This document shows, in pieces, positions 1 to 5,788 of a stretch of DNA of 9,237 bases (its first letter is position 1; the number at the start of each line of letters is the position of its first letter). Made by a program: the position numbers and the translations under genes. Origin of the DNA: Verrucomicrobia subdivision 3 bacterium UBA7542 (GTDB lineage Bacteria > Verrucomicrobiota > Verrucomicrobiia > Limisphaerales > UBA11358); the NCBI GenBank assembly GCA_002479245.1, contig DLMG01000270.1:1-9237 (forward strand), given 5' to 3'. The notes under the pieces are model-generated. The model was not told the DNA's origin. It saw only the letters and a list, made by a program, of their open reading frames with translations, and made no database searches.

Positions 1-122
1 CGCGCACGGGCCGGCTCATCGTGATGAGCGCCGAGGACAATCTGATCAAGGGCGCGAGCGGCCAGGCCATCCAGAGCATGAATCTGGTCTGCGGTTTTCC
101 GGAAACGGCGGGATTGGTTTGA
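1..122 (+). CDS. argC: N-acetyl-gamma-glutamyl-phosphate reductase, C-terminal end (partial)
   Basis: Only the last 39 codons are present, read from base 3 to the TGA at 120-122; the gene begins outside the window. The visible stretch contains [20 protein letters not shown], followed by FPETAGLV. This is the characteristic ArgC C-terminus, where family members end with a D-N-L-x-K-G-A-[SA]-G-Q-A-x-Q-x-M-N motif and a G-[LF]-P-E-T-x-G-L tail. ArgC is the NADPH-dependent reductase that makes N-acetylglutamate semialdehyde in arginine biosynthesis. In many bacteria argC is directly followed by argJ. Here about 3.5 kb of other genes separates it from the intact argJ, which supports the view that this operon has been opened by insertions. 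Identification is firm despite the short length. Confidence 0.9.
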   Translation, partial: RTGRLIVMSAEDNLIKGASGQAIQSMNLVCGFPETAGLV

Positions 123-129
123 TTTTACG

Positions 130-156
130 GTAGGAGCCGACGTCAGGAGGCTCTGA
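130..156 (+). repeat. Arm of a dispersed palindromic repeat in the argC-methyltransferase spacer
   Basis: This 27-base stretch begins GTAGGAGCCGACGT. By my alignment it matches the reverse complement of 4591-4617, the right arm of the palindrome inside argJ, at 25 of 27 positions. It lies 8 bases after the argC stop and 29 bases before the next start codon. I see no convincing second arm beside it, so it looks like a half element or a decayed one. Two near-identical copies in about 4.5 kb argue for a dispersed repeat family. Confidence 0.75.
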
Positions 157-185
157 CTGAACTGACACGCAAGGAACAGAGCTTC

Positions 186-1181
186 GTGCCCTCATCTCGC
201 GCAAAGAAAAACAAAAAAGTGGCGTGGAACGCGGCTGATTACGCCGCGAATTCCGCCGTGCAACAAACCTGGGCGCGCGAACTCATCGCGCAGCTCCATC
301 TGCGCGGGGACGAGCATATTCTCGATGTCGGCTGTGGCGACGGCAAGGTGACGGCGGAAATTGCGTGGGCTGTGCCGCGCGGTTCGGTCGCCGGCGTTGA
401 TGCCTCGGCGCCGATGATTGAATTCGCCCGCCAGACCTTTCCGCGGGGCAAGGTTCCCAATCTGGAATTTCAGGTCATGGATGCGCGTGAAATCAAAGCC
501 GCCAATTTTTCTTCTCCCTCTCCTCCCCAAAAGGAGGAGAGGGCCGGCGTGAGGAGGCTGGTGGTTTCAAATACAAACCTCCTCTCCCGGCCTTCGGCCA
601 CCCTCTCCCCGCTTGGGCGGGGCGAGGGAGTTGATTCCGCGCCAGGACGCGTGTCGAGTTGTGTTCAAATCCAACCCGATGAAAAGTTCGACATCGTTTT
701 TTCCAACGCGGCGTTGCATTGGGTGGACGATCATCGGGCATTTTTGCGGGGTGCCGCCTCGGTTTTGCGTTCGGGCGGGCGTCTCATCGTTTCCTGCGGC
801 GGCAAAGGCAACGCGCACGATGTTTTTCTCGTGTTGCGCCCCGAAATGCGGCTCAAACGCTGGCGTGAATTTTTCCGAAGGACGGAGAAGCCGTATTTTC
901 TTTACAGCCCGGCGGATTACGAAAAGTGGCTGCCGCGGTTTGGCTTCAAAACGCACAGCGTCAGGCTGTCGCCCAAGGATGCGGTTTACGAAGGACGCGC
1001 CGGTTTTGCCGCGTGGCTGCGCTCGACCTGGCTGCCCTACACACAGCGGGTGCCGGAAAATTTGCGTGAGGAATTCATCGGCGTCGTCACAGACCGCTAC
1101 GTCGCCAAACATCCGCCTGACGCGGACGGGCGCGTCCACGTCCGCATGATGCGGCTGGAAATTGACGCGGTTAAGGTTTGA
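186..1181 (+). CDS. Class I SAM-dependent methyltransferase, trans-aconitate methyltransferase-like, with in-frame repeat insertion
   Basis: The predicted protein has 331 residues. A Rossmann SAM-binding motif I, ILDVGCGDGK, lies at residues 45-54. An acidic motif II (GVDAS) lies near 70-74, and the FDIVFSNAALHWV motif typical of trans-aconitate methyltransferase-like enzymes is at 168-180. GGKGNA (205-210) and the C-terminal end with HVRMMRLEIDA also fit that group. The GTG start at 186 is chosen because AAGGA lies 10 bases upstream and the protein begins shortly before the conserved W-N-A-x-D-Y-A segment. Residues of about 109-163 are rich in Ser, Pro and Arg and match no part of the fold. 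They are encoded by palindromic repeat DNA, and without them the protein would have about 276 residues, near the family norm. The substrate is unknown. The stop is followed closely by the phzF-like gene, so the two may be co-transcribed. Confidence 0.85.
   Translation: MPSSRAKKNKKVAWNAADYAANSAVQQTWARELIAQLHLRGDEHILDVGCGDGKVTAEIAWAVPRGSVAGVDASAPMIEFARQTFPRGKVPNLEFQVMDAREIKAANFSSPSPPQKEERAGVRRLVVSNTNLLSRPSATLSPLGRGEGVDSAPGRVSSCVQIQPDEKFDIVFSNAALHWVDDHRAFLRGAASVLRSGGRLIVSCGGKGNAHDVFLVLRPEMRLKRWREFFRRTEKPYFLYSPADYEKWLPRFGFKTHSVRLSPKDAVYEGRAGFAAWLRSTWLPYTQRVPENLREEFIGVVTDRYVAKHPPDADGRVHVRMMRLEIDAVKV
511..630. repeat. Cluster of palindromic repeats inserted in the methyltransferase gene
   Basis: Three nested or adjacent inverted repeats are visible. 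CCCTCTCCTCC (516-526) pairs perfectly with GGAGGAGAGGG (533-543) around a 6-base loop. The segment 542-557 pairs imperfectly with 578-593. CCCTCTCCCCGC (601-612) pairs with 617-628 with one mismatch. The reading frame stays open through all of it, encoding a Pro/Ser/Arg-rich insertion between two conserved methyltransferase motifs. The CCCTCTCC...GGAGAGGG type of repeat is familiar from intergenic DNA of many bacteria; I have not checked copy number in this genome. Confidence 0.8.
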
Positions 1182-1207
1182 ACATTTGCACCCAATTCAG
1201 AGCAAAA

Positions 1208-2002
1208 ATGAAAATCCCCTATTTTGAAGTGGATGCCTTTTCCAGCAAACTGTTTGGCGGAAATCCGGCGGGCGTTTGTCTGCTGGATCAATGGTTGCCG
1301 GATGCGGTGATGCAGGACATTGCCGCCGAGAACAATTTTTCCGAAACCGCCTTCATTATGCCGCGCGGTCCGGACTTTGATCTGCGCTGGTTCACGCCGG
1401 CTCTTGAAATTGATCTTGCCGGCCATCCCACGCTGGCATCCGCGTTTGTGTTGTTCAACGAGGGAAAGTCCTCGGGCGAATGCATCCGCTTCCACTCGCG
1501 CAGCGGAGAACTGGCGGTCACCCGCAAAGGGGATGTGTTTGAAATGGATTTTCCCTCGCGTCCGCCTGCGCCTTGCGCGGTGCCGGAAGCGTTAGCCCGT
1601 GGACTGGGCAAAAAACCAGTCGAAGTGCTGAAATCACGCGACTACCTCGCAGTATTCGCAACGGAAGCTGATGTGCGTTCGTTGCAGCCTGATTTCGAGG
1701 CGTTGCGAACGCTCGATGTTCTGGGGATTATCGCCACCGCTCCCGGCACCGATTGCGACTTCGTTTCGCGCTTCTTCGCGCCGGCTGCCGGCATTGCCGA
1801 AGATCCTGTCACCGGCTCGGCGCACTGCACCCTGATTCCGTACTGGTCGCAACGGCTCGGAAAGACAAAGCTTTTTGCCCGTCAGATTTCAAGGCGTGGC
1901 GGAGAACTTTTCTGCGAACAAATGGGAGACCGCGTCCGAATCGGCGGCAAAGCCGTGCTTTACCTGCGCGGCCAGATTGAAATTGATGAAACCGTGTTGT
2001 GA
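1208..2002 (+). CDS. PhzF family isomerase-like protein
   Basis: From the ATG at 1208 this is 264 residues, close to the usual 260-300 for the family. It opens with IPYFEVDAFS and FGGNPAGVCLL (16-26). It carries the catalytic-type glutamate in NNFSETAF (Glu46) and has the second-half signature EDPVTGSAHC near the C-terminal third. PhzF proteins have a diaminopimelate epimerase-like double fold. The founding member isomerises a phenazine precursor, but most members have unknown substrates, so no reaction is assigned. A TTG at 1178 overlapping the methyltransferase stop would add ten residues. I prefer 1208 because family members start directly with this MKIPYFEVDAF-like strand. The closeness to the upstream stop suggests a shared transcript. 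Nothing nearby suggests phenazine synthesis. Confidence 0.9.
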   Translation: MKIPYFEVDAFSSKLFGGNPAGVCLLDQWLPDAVMQDIAAENNFSETAFIMPRGPDFDLRWFTPALEIDLAGHPTLASAFVLFNEGKSSGECIRFHSRSGELAVTRKGDVFEMDFPSRPPAPCAVPEALARGLGKKPVEVLKSRDYLAVFATEADVRSLQPDFEALRTLDVLGIIATAPGTDCDFVSRFFAPAAGIAEDPVTGSAHCTLIPYWSQRLGKTKLFARQISRRGGELFCEQMGDRVRIGGKAVLYLRGQIEIDETVL

Positions 2003-2003
2003 G

Positions 2004-2225
2004 TTGAGCGGGAAATCGAAAATTGAACCCGTTGAAGCTTCCATCGTTGCTCCCCAAGACTTTCGTGCCGCCGGGCTTTATTGCGACATCAAACGCCTTG
2101 GCACCGGCAAGGGCAGGAAGCGCAACCTCGCGCCCGTCGTCTCCGAGGCGCTGGCCGCGGTCACCGGGATGTTCACGACCAACCGGGTGTGCTCCGCCCC
2201 GGTGAAGGTCTGCGTCAATGTGTAA
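2004..2225 (+). pseudogene. argJ: 5' fragment of a second, diverged argJ
   Basis: Read in the frame ending at TAA 2223-2225, codons from about 2034 encode a peptide with CDIKRLGTGKG, then RKRNLAP, then GMFTTNRVCSAPVKVCV. This aligns with residues 11-75 of the complete ArgJ encoded at 3675-5117. Over 60 aligned codons I count 46 base differences (about 74% identity), and the fragment lacks four codons that the complete copy has. Homology stops abruptly after the VCV codons, at about 2216, and the frame ends three codons later. No ATG lies in frame; TTG at 2004 is the only plausible start. The fragment is GC-richer than the complete argJ and resembles the downstream hydrolase gene in this. It cannot make an active enzyme, because the catalytic threonine region is absent. 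Confidence 0.85.
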
Positions 2226-2331
2226 CCCATGCGGTGGGACAGGTCCGGAGTCTCGTCCCGCCCAATTGAGCTCCTACCGCCTCATCCGGGGCTTTGCCAA
2301 ACGCGTCGGCTCGCCTATCATCCGCCCGACA

Positions 2332-3648
2332 ATGAATACCGCGTGGGTCATGCTTTCGGTCGCGACGCTGAGTGTGTTGCTGTCGTTTGGCTGCTCGACG
2401 ACGCCTGGGCCCCGGTCGTTTCCGGCCCTGGCCGCGTTGCCGCCGTGCGACGCATTGCCGGATCCCCTCGTCATGCTCGACGGCCGCCGGGTAAACTCGC
2501 CCGGGCAGTGGTTCGACCAGCGCCGGCCGGAACTGATGGCCCTCTTCCAACACTACATGTACGGCACGTTGCCACCCAAGCCCGTGCGGATACGGGCCAG
2601 GGTGGCGGCCGAATACGGTGATTTTGCCGGCGGCAAGGCGACGCTCCGGCTGATCACGCTGGAAACCGGATCGAACGGCGCGCCGCAAATCGATCTGATG
2701 CTGGTGCTGCCGAATCATCGTCCGGGCCGGGTGCCGGTTTTTCTCGGGCTGAACTTTTGCGGCAACCAATCGCTGACGGCCGATCCGCGCGTGCCGCTGG
2801 CGCGCGGCTGGCTGACCTCGCTGTGCAAGGGGTGCTCGAACAACGTCGCTACGGAGGCGGCGCGATCGGCCGGCGCGGCTGACTGGCCGGAGGACGAATG
2901 GCCGCTTGCCGACATCGTTGAACGCGGGTACGGCCTCGCCACGTTCTGCAGTTGCGACATTGATTCGGACCGGCCCGACATCAGCGACGGCCTTTACCAG
3001 TGGCTCGCTGGCGGCGACCCGGCGCGGAACCGGCCCGCGGATCGGGGCACCCTCGCCGCGTGGGCTTGGGGCTTCCAGCGTTGCGTGGATTACCTGGAGT
3101 CGGATCCGGACGTGGATCCGCGCCACATTGCCGCGTTGGGCCATTCGCGCAACGGCAAGACGGCGCTGCTGGCGGCGGCGTTCGACGACCGCATTGCCCT
3201 CGTCGTGGTGCACCAGGCCGGGTGTGGCGGCAGCGCCCCCAGCCGCGGCAAGACCGGGGAGCAGCTCCGCGACATCAACCGCGTCTTCCCCCACTGGTTC
3301 AATGCCGAATTCAAGCAGTTCAACGATTGCCCGGAACGGCTGCCCTTCGACCAGAATTGCCTGGTCGCCTTGTGCGCGCCGCGGGCGGTCCTGTTCTCCA
3401 ACGGTCAGGCGGATCAGTGGGCGAATCCGGCCGGCCAGTTCGACGTGTTGCAGGCGGCCGCTCCGGTCTACCGCCTGCTCGGCGTTGACGGGTTGGCTGT
3501 GCAGCCCATGCCGGCGCCGGGCCAACTGGCCGGAGACCGCCTCGGCTATTACATCCGGGCCGGGGGACATTCCATGACACCGGCTGACTGGAAGATGTTC
3601 ATGGATTTCGCCGACCGCCAATGGGGCAAGCCTGCCCGTGCCCGTTGA
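2332..3648 (+). CDS. CE15-like alpha/beta hydrolase (glucuronoyl esterase-like), probable exported lipoprotein
   Basis: A 438-residue protein. The nucleophile elbow is GHSRNGK, with Ser272. It is followed by FDDRIALVVVHQAGCGG, a block shared with carbohydrate esterase family 15, and the candidate catalytic His413 lies in GHSMT near the C-terminus. Known CE15 enzymes cleave the ester between glucuronoxylan and lignin. At the position where canonical members carry the catalytic Glu (in an ESG motif) this protein appears to have Gln295, so Asp361 (QADQWANP) is the likely acid. The ATG at 2332 is chosen because it opens a hydrophobic stretch ending in Cys21 (SFGC), a weak lipobox. An ATG at 2218 in frame would bury this signal behind 38 unrelated residues. 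The gene is visibly GC-richer than argJ and phzF, shares this with the adjacent argJ fragment, and looks imported. Substrate is inferred only. Confidence 0.82.
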   Translation: MNTAWVMLSVATLSVLLSFGCSTTPGPRSFPALAALPPCDALPDPLVMLDGRRVNSPGQWFDQRRPELMALFQHYMYGTLPPKPVRIRARVAAEYGDFAGGKATLRLITLETGSNGAPQIDLMLVLPNHRPGRVPVFLGLNFCGNQSLTADPRVPLARGWLTSLCKGCSNNVATEAARSAGAADWPEDEWPLADIVERGYGLATFCSCDIDSDRPDISDGLYQWLAGGDPARNRPADRGTLAAWAWGFQRCVDYLESDPDVDPRHIAALGHSRNGKTALLAAAFDDRIALVVVHQAGCGGSAPSRGKTGEQLRDINRVFPHWFNAEFKQFNDCPERLPFDQNCLVALCAPRAVLFSNGQADQWANPAGQFDVLQAAAPVYRLLGVDGLAVQPMPAPGQLAGDRLGYYIRAGGHSMTPADWKMFMDFADRQWGKPARAR

Positions 3649-3674
3649 AACACCTTTTTCACACCACGCCAATC

Positions 3675-5117
3675 ATGAAAAGAACGTTTAAAGAAATTTC
3701 AGGCTCCATCATTGCCCCGCGCGGCTTTCTCGCCAGTGGCGTGTTTTGCGACATCAAACGCCTCGGCACCGGCAAAGGCTCGGACAAGGGCCGGAAGCGC
3801 GACCTCGCGCTGATTGTGTCCGAAGTGCCGGCAACGGTTGCCGGCATGTTCACGACGAATCAAGTTTGTGCCGCGCCGGTGAAAGTTTGTGTTGAGCGCG
3901 TCAAGCAAGGAACCGCCCAGGCCATCGTCGTCAATTCCGGCAACGCCAACGCCTGCACCGGCAAACAGGGCTTGCGAGACGCGCGCGAAATGACGCGTAT
4001 CGCTGCCTTTGCCGTAGCTGCGAACATGAGTTCGCGGCCATCTTCTTCGCGAAAAGATCGGCCGCGTTCTGACGAACGCAGCTACGGGTTGCCCGCCGAA
4101 CGCGTCTTGGTTGCTTCCACCGGGCGCATCGGGGTTACGCTGCCGATGGCGAACGTGAAGCGCGGAATTTCGGAAGCGGCAAGACTTCTTGGCAATTCAT
4201 CGCAGCACGCGGCCCATGCCGTCGAAGCCATCATGACCAGCGACACGCGGCCCAAGCAAATCGCGGTTGAATTCAAACTAAATGGTAAAACCGTCCGCAT
4301 CGGCGGCATGTGCAAAGGCGCGGGCATGATTCAGCCCGGCATGAGCGCCACCGGAGCACGGCCAGCTACGCTGCACGCGACGATGCTTTGTTTCATTACC
4401 ACCGATGCGGCGATTGAAGCGAAAACCTTGCAGGCTGCTTTGCAGGGAGCCGTCGCGCAGAGCTTCAATCGCATCACTGTGGACGGCGACATGAGCACGA
4501 ACGACACGGTGCTGGTTTTGGCGAATGGGCTGGCGGGGAATTCGCTAATTGTAGGAGACGAGGTAACGAGTCTCACTTCGCCAAAGAAAGTTAGAGCCTC
4601 CTCACGTCGGCTCCTACACGGCTTCGGAATTTTTCAGTCCGCTTTGAACCATGTCTGTCTAGAGCTGGCCAAAATGATTGTGCGCGACGGCGAGGGCGTT
4701 CATCGCGTCGTGACGGTGCGCGTGAATGGTGCGAAAACGGTTGCGGATGCCGATGCCGCAGCGCGCGCGGTGGCCAACAGTCCGCTGGTGAAGACAAGCT
4801 GGCATGGCGGCGACCCGAACTGGGGCCGCATCATTGACGCGCTCGGTTATTCGCCGGCGAAAATCATCGAGGAAAAGGTGGACATCGGTTACAGCACGGC
4901 TGGCAGCAAAAAAATTTTGTGGAGCCTGCAACGCGGCCAGCCGACCAAGGCAACGTTCAAGCAACTGTGTGCCGCCGTTGCGCCGAAAGAGTTTGATTTG
5001 CACATCAACCTGAACCTCGGCGCTGCTGGCGCGGTGATTTACGCCGCCGATTTGACGGAGGAATACGTGGATTTCAACAAGGGCGATGTGGGCGATCCGA
5101 CGACACTTGGGGGTTGA
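3675..5117 (+). CDS. argJ: Bifunctional glutamate N-acetyltransferase/amino-acid acetyltransferase with two in-frame palindromic insertions
   Basis: ArgJ transfers acetyl groups from N-acetylornithine to glutamate (and from acetyl-CoA in bifunctional members) in arginine synthesis. Family members self-cleave before a conserved threonine. Visible motifs are GMFTTN (57-62), VVNSGNANACTG (85-96), VLVASTG (144-150), the cleavage region HATML with Thr236 as likely nucleophile, and IVRDGEG (335-341). GDPNWGRI (379-386) follows. The ATG at 3675 is chosen over one at 3621, because conserved ArgJ sequence begins a few residues after it. At 480 residues it is longer than the usual 390-415. Two stretches explain most of the excess: about residues 115-138 and 293-316, each encoded by a palindromic repeat. 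The core motifs are intact, so the enzyme is probably functional. It is flanked by diverged pieces of another argJ. The last codons overlap a TTGACA box upstream of the toxin-antitoxin pair. Confidence 0.93.
   Translation: MKRTFKEISGSIIAPRGFLASGVFCDIKRLGTGKGSDKGRKRDLALIVSEVPATVAGMFTTNQVCAAPVKVCVERVKQGTAQAIVVNSGNANACTGKQGLRDAREMTRIAAFAVAANMSSRPSSSRKDRPRSDERSYGLPAERVLVASTGRIGVTLPMANVKRGISEAARLLGNSSQHAAHAVEAIMTSDTRPKQIAVEFKLNGKTVRIGGMCKGAGMIQPGMSATGARPATLHATMLCFITTDAAIEAKTLQAALQGAVAQSFNRITVDGDMSTNDTVLVLANGLAGNSLIVGDEVTSLTSPKKVRASSRRLLHGFGIFQSALNHVCLELAKMIVRDGEGVHRVVTVRVNGAKTVADADAAARAVANSPLVKTSWHGGDPNWGRIIDALGYSPAKIIEEKVDIGYSTAGSKKILWSLQRGQPTKATFKQLCAAVAPKEFDLHINLNLGAAGAVIYAADLTEEYVDFNKGDVGDPTTLGG
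4014..4085. repeat. 72-base palindromic element inserted in frame in argJ
   Basis: The outer arms GTAGCTGCG (4014-4022) and CGCAGCTAC (4077-4085) pair perfectly. Inner arms CGCGGCC (4033-4039) and GGCCGCG (4060-4066) also pair perfectly around an imperfect central hairpin. Between outer and inner stems each side carries its own small hairpin: AAC-ATGA-GTT on the left and TTC-TGAC-GAA on the right. The drawn structure is a three-armed cloverleaf. Its length is exactly 24 codons and it stays open in the argJ frame. It encodes a Ser/Arg-rich peptide at about residues 114-137, just before the conserved VLVASTG motif, where other ArgJ proteins have only a short loop. Confidence 0.85.
4551..4617. 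repeat. Second palindromic element inserted in frame in argJ
   Basis: The left arm starts GTAGGAGACGAGGT at 4551, and the right arm, ending CTCCTAC at 4617, is its imperfect reverse complement. About 19 of 24 positions pair. The right arm is nearly identical, in inverted orientation, to 130-156 in the argC spacer. In argJ the element encodes about residues 293-316, a Ser/Lys/Arg-rich stretch between LANGLAGN and the FQSAL helix where ArgJ proteins normally have a short connector. The element itself is 67 bases, so a few flanking bases must have been gained to keep the frame. Confidence 0.8.
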
Positions 5118-5119
5118 CA
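5114..5119 (+). promoter_or_regulatory. Candidate -35 box for the toxin-antitoxin operon
   Basis: TTGACA overlaps the argJ stop codon (TGA at 5115-5117). The best -10-like sequence, TACAAA (5134-5139), lies 14 bases downstream, shorter than ideal, and falls inside the palindromic operator. If used, transcription would begin almost at the antitoxin ATG, giving a leaderless or near-leaderless mRNA. This is inference from sequence only. Confidence 0.4.
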
Positions 5120-5129
5120 TTTCTCATTC

Positions 5130-5147
5130 GTGATACAAATGTATCAC
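5130..5147. promoter_or_regulatory. Perfect palindromic operator before the antitoxin gene
   Basis: GTGATACA and TGTATCAC form 8-base perfect inverted arms separated by AA. The site ends one base before the antitoxin ATG at 5149. A palindrome at this position is what is expected of the operator bound by a Phd/YefM-type antitoxin dimer in an autoregulated toxin-antitoxin operon. It leaves no room for a Shine-Dalgarno sequence. Confidence 0.75.
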
Positions 5148-5148
5148 C

Positions 5149-5373
5149 ATGAAGACAGCGACCATCCGCGATTTGCGAAACGACTTTGCCCGGCTTTCCA
5201 AGTGGCTGGACAAAGGCGAGACCATTGAAATCATCAAGCGCGGCAAGCATGTGGCCGACCTCGTGCCCAAGCCCAGTGGCAAACCAAAGGTATTGGCCGG
5301 TTGCACGCCCAGCCCGTATCCGTTGCCCGATGATATTGACGAACCACCGCCGGTCACTTGGAACGCTGACTAA
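5149..5373 (+). CDS. Antitoxin, Phd/YefM (VapB-type) family
   Basis: A 74-residue protein. The N-terminal half (TIRDLRNDFARLSKWLDKGE, then IEIIKRGKHVADLVPK) is the Phd/YefM DNA-binding and dimerisation domain. The family pattern is a short strand, a helix over residues of about 6-22, and the strand pair xIxxxGxxVAxLxP. The C-terminal part from residue 45 is Pro/Asp-rich and probably the flexible segment that wraps the toxin. It neutralises the PIN-domain toxin encoded by the next gene and should repress the operon through the palindrome just upstream. Its stop codon TAA overlaps the toxin ATG by one base, so the two are translationally coupled. The pair sits directly after argJ and before a 3' argJ fragment, as a discrete cassette. 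Confidence 0.88.
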   Translation: MKTATIRDLRNDFARLSKWLDKGETIEIIKRGKHVADLVPKPSGKPKVLAGCTPSPYPLPDDIDEPPPVTWNAD

Positions 5374-5783
5374 TGGACTACCTGCTCGACACCAATATCT
5401 GGCTTCGCGGCGCGCTCTACATTCAAACCTTGCCGCGCGAAGTCCGGGAAATTTTGGAAAATCCCGGACTCTCGCTCGGCCTGTCCATTTACAGCCTGTG
5501 GGAGGCCGCCAAAAAACACCAAAAAGGGAAACTTCCGTTGCCAATGGATTTATCGGCCTGGATAAAAGAATCCCTGCCCCAAAATGTTCATCTGCTGCCG
5601 CTGACGCCGGAAATCATTGTGGAATCAACCCGGCTGCCTGATTTTCCCGTGAATGATCCAGGCGACGAACTCATCGTGGCCACCGCGCGCGTCCACAAAC
5701 TCACGCTGCTGACCACTGACACGAAACTCAAAGGCTACCGCCACGCGCGCATCCACTATTTCACGCCGGTCTTGGAAAAATGA
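5373..5783 (+). CDS. vapC: PIN-domain ribonuclease toxin, VapC family
   Basis: A 136-residue protein, the normal size for VapC. The four acidic positions of a PIN active site are present: Asp6 in YLLDTNIWL, Glu44 in SLWEAAKK, Asp98 in DPGDELIVATA, and Asp116 in LLTTDTKL. VapC toxins are magnesium-dependent endoribonucleases that cut specific RNAs, often initiator tRNA or 23S rRNA, when the antitoxin is degraded. The actual target cannot be told from sequence. It is translationally coupled to the upstream antitoxin by a one-base stop/start overlap. Its stop is followed after only five bases by an ATG that opens the argJ 3' fragment. Nothing indicates inactivation. Confidence 0.9.
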   Translation: MDYLLDTNIWLRGALYIQTLPREVREILENPGLSLGLSIYSLWEAAKKHQKGKLPLPMDLSAWIKESLPQNVHLLPLTPEIIVESTRLPDFPVNDPGDELIVATARVHKLTLLTTDTKLKGYRHARIHYFTPVLEK

Positions 5784-5788
5784 AAACA

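Noticed and set aside
2231..2262. Hairpin between the argJ fragment and the hydrolase gene (GGTGGGAC with GTCCCGCC)
   Set aside because: It has a G-T pair, a 14-base loop and no T run, so it is not a convincing terminator. It may be a decayed repeat, but I cannot support a call.
2269..2277. Possible third copy of the GTAGGAGC repeat arm on the - strand
   Set aside because: Only about eight bases match before the sequences diverge, which is within chance.
2215..3672. Long open frame of 485 codons on the - strand opposite the CE15-like hydrolase
   Set aside because: It is Arg/His/Pro-rich with no recognisable motif. Long antisense frames are expected in GC-rich genes, and the + strand protein has clear catalytic motifs.
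3621..3674. Earlier ATG for argJ at 3621
   Set aside because: It would add 18 residues overlapping the end of the hydrolase gene and unlike ArgJ N-termini; the ATG at 3675 fits the family.
4014..4085. tRNA gene, because the palindrome folds as a three-armed cloverleaf of tRNA size
   Set aside because: The arms lack the conserved tRNA bases (no GG in a D-loop, no TTC in the right T-loop context, a 9-base outer stem) and the sequence is read through as part of argJ.
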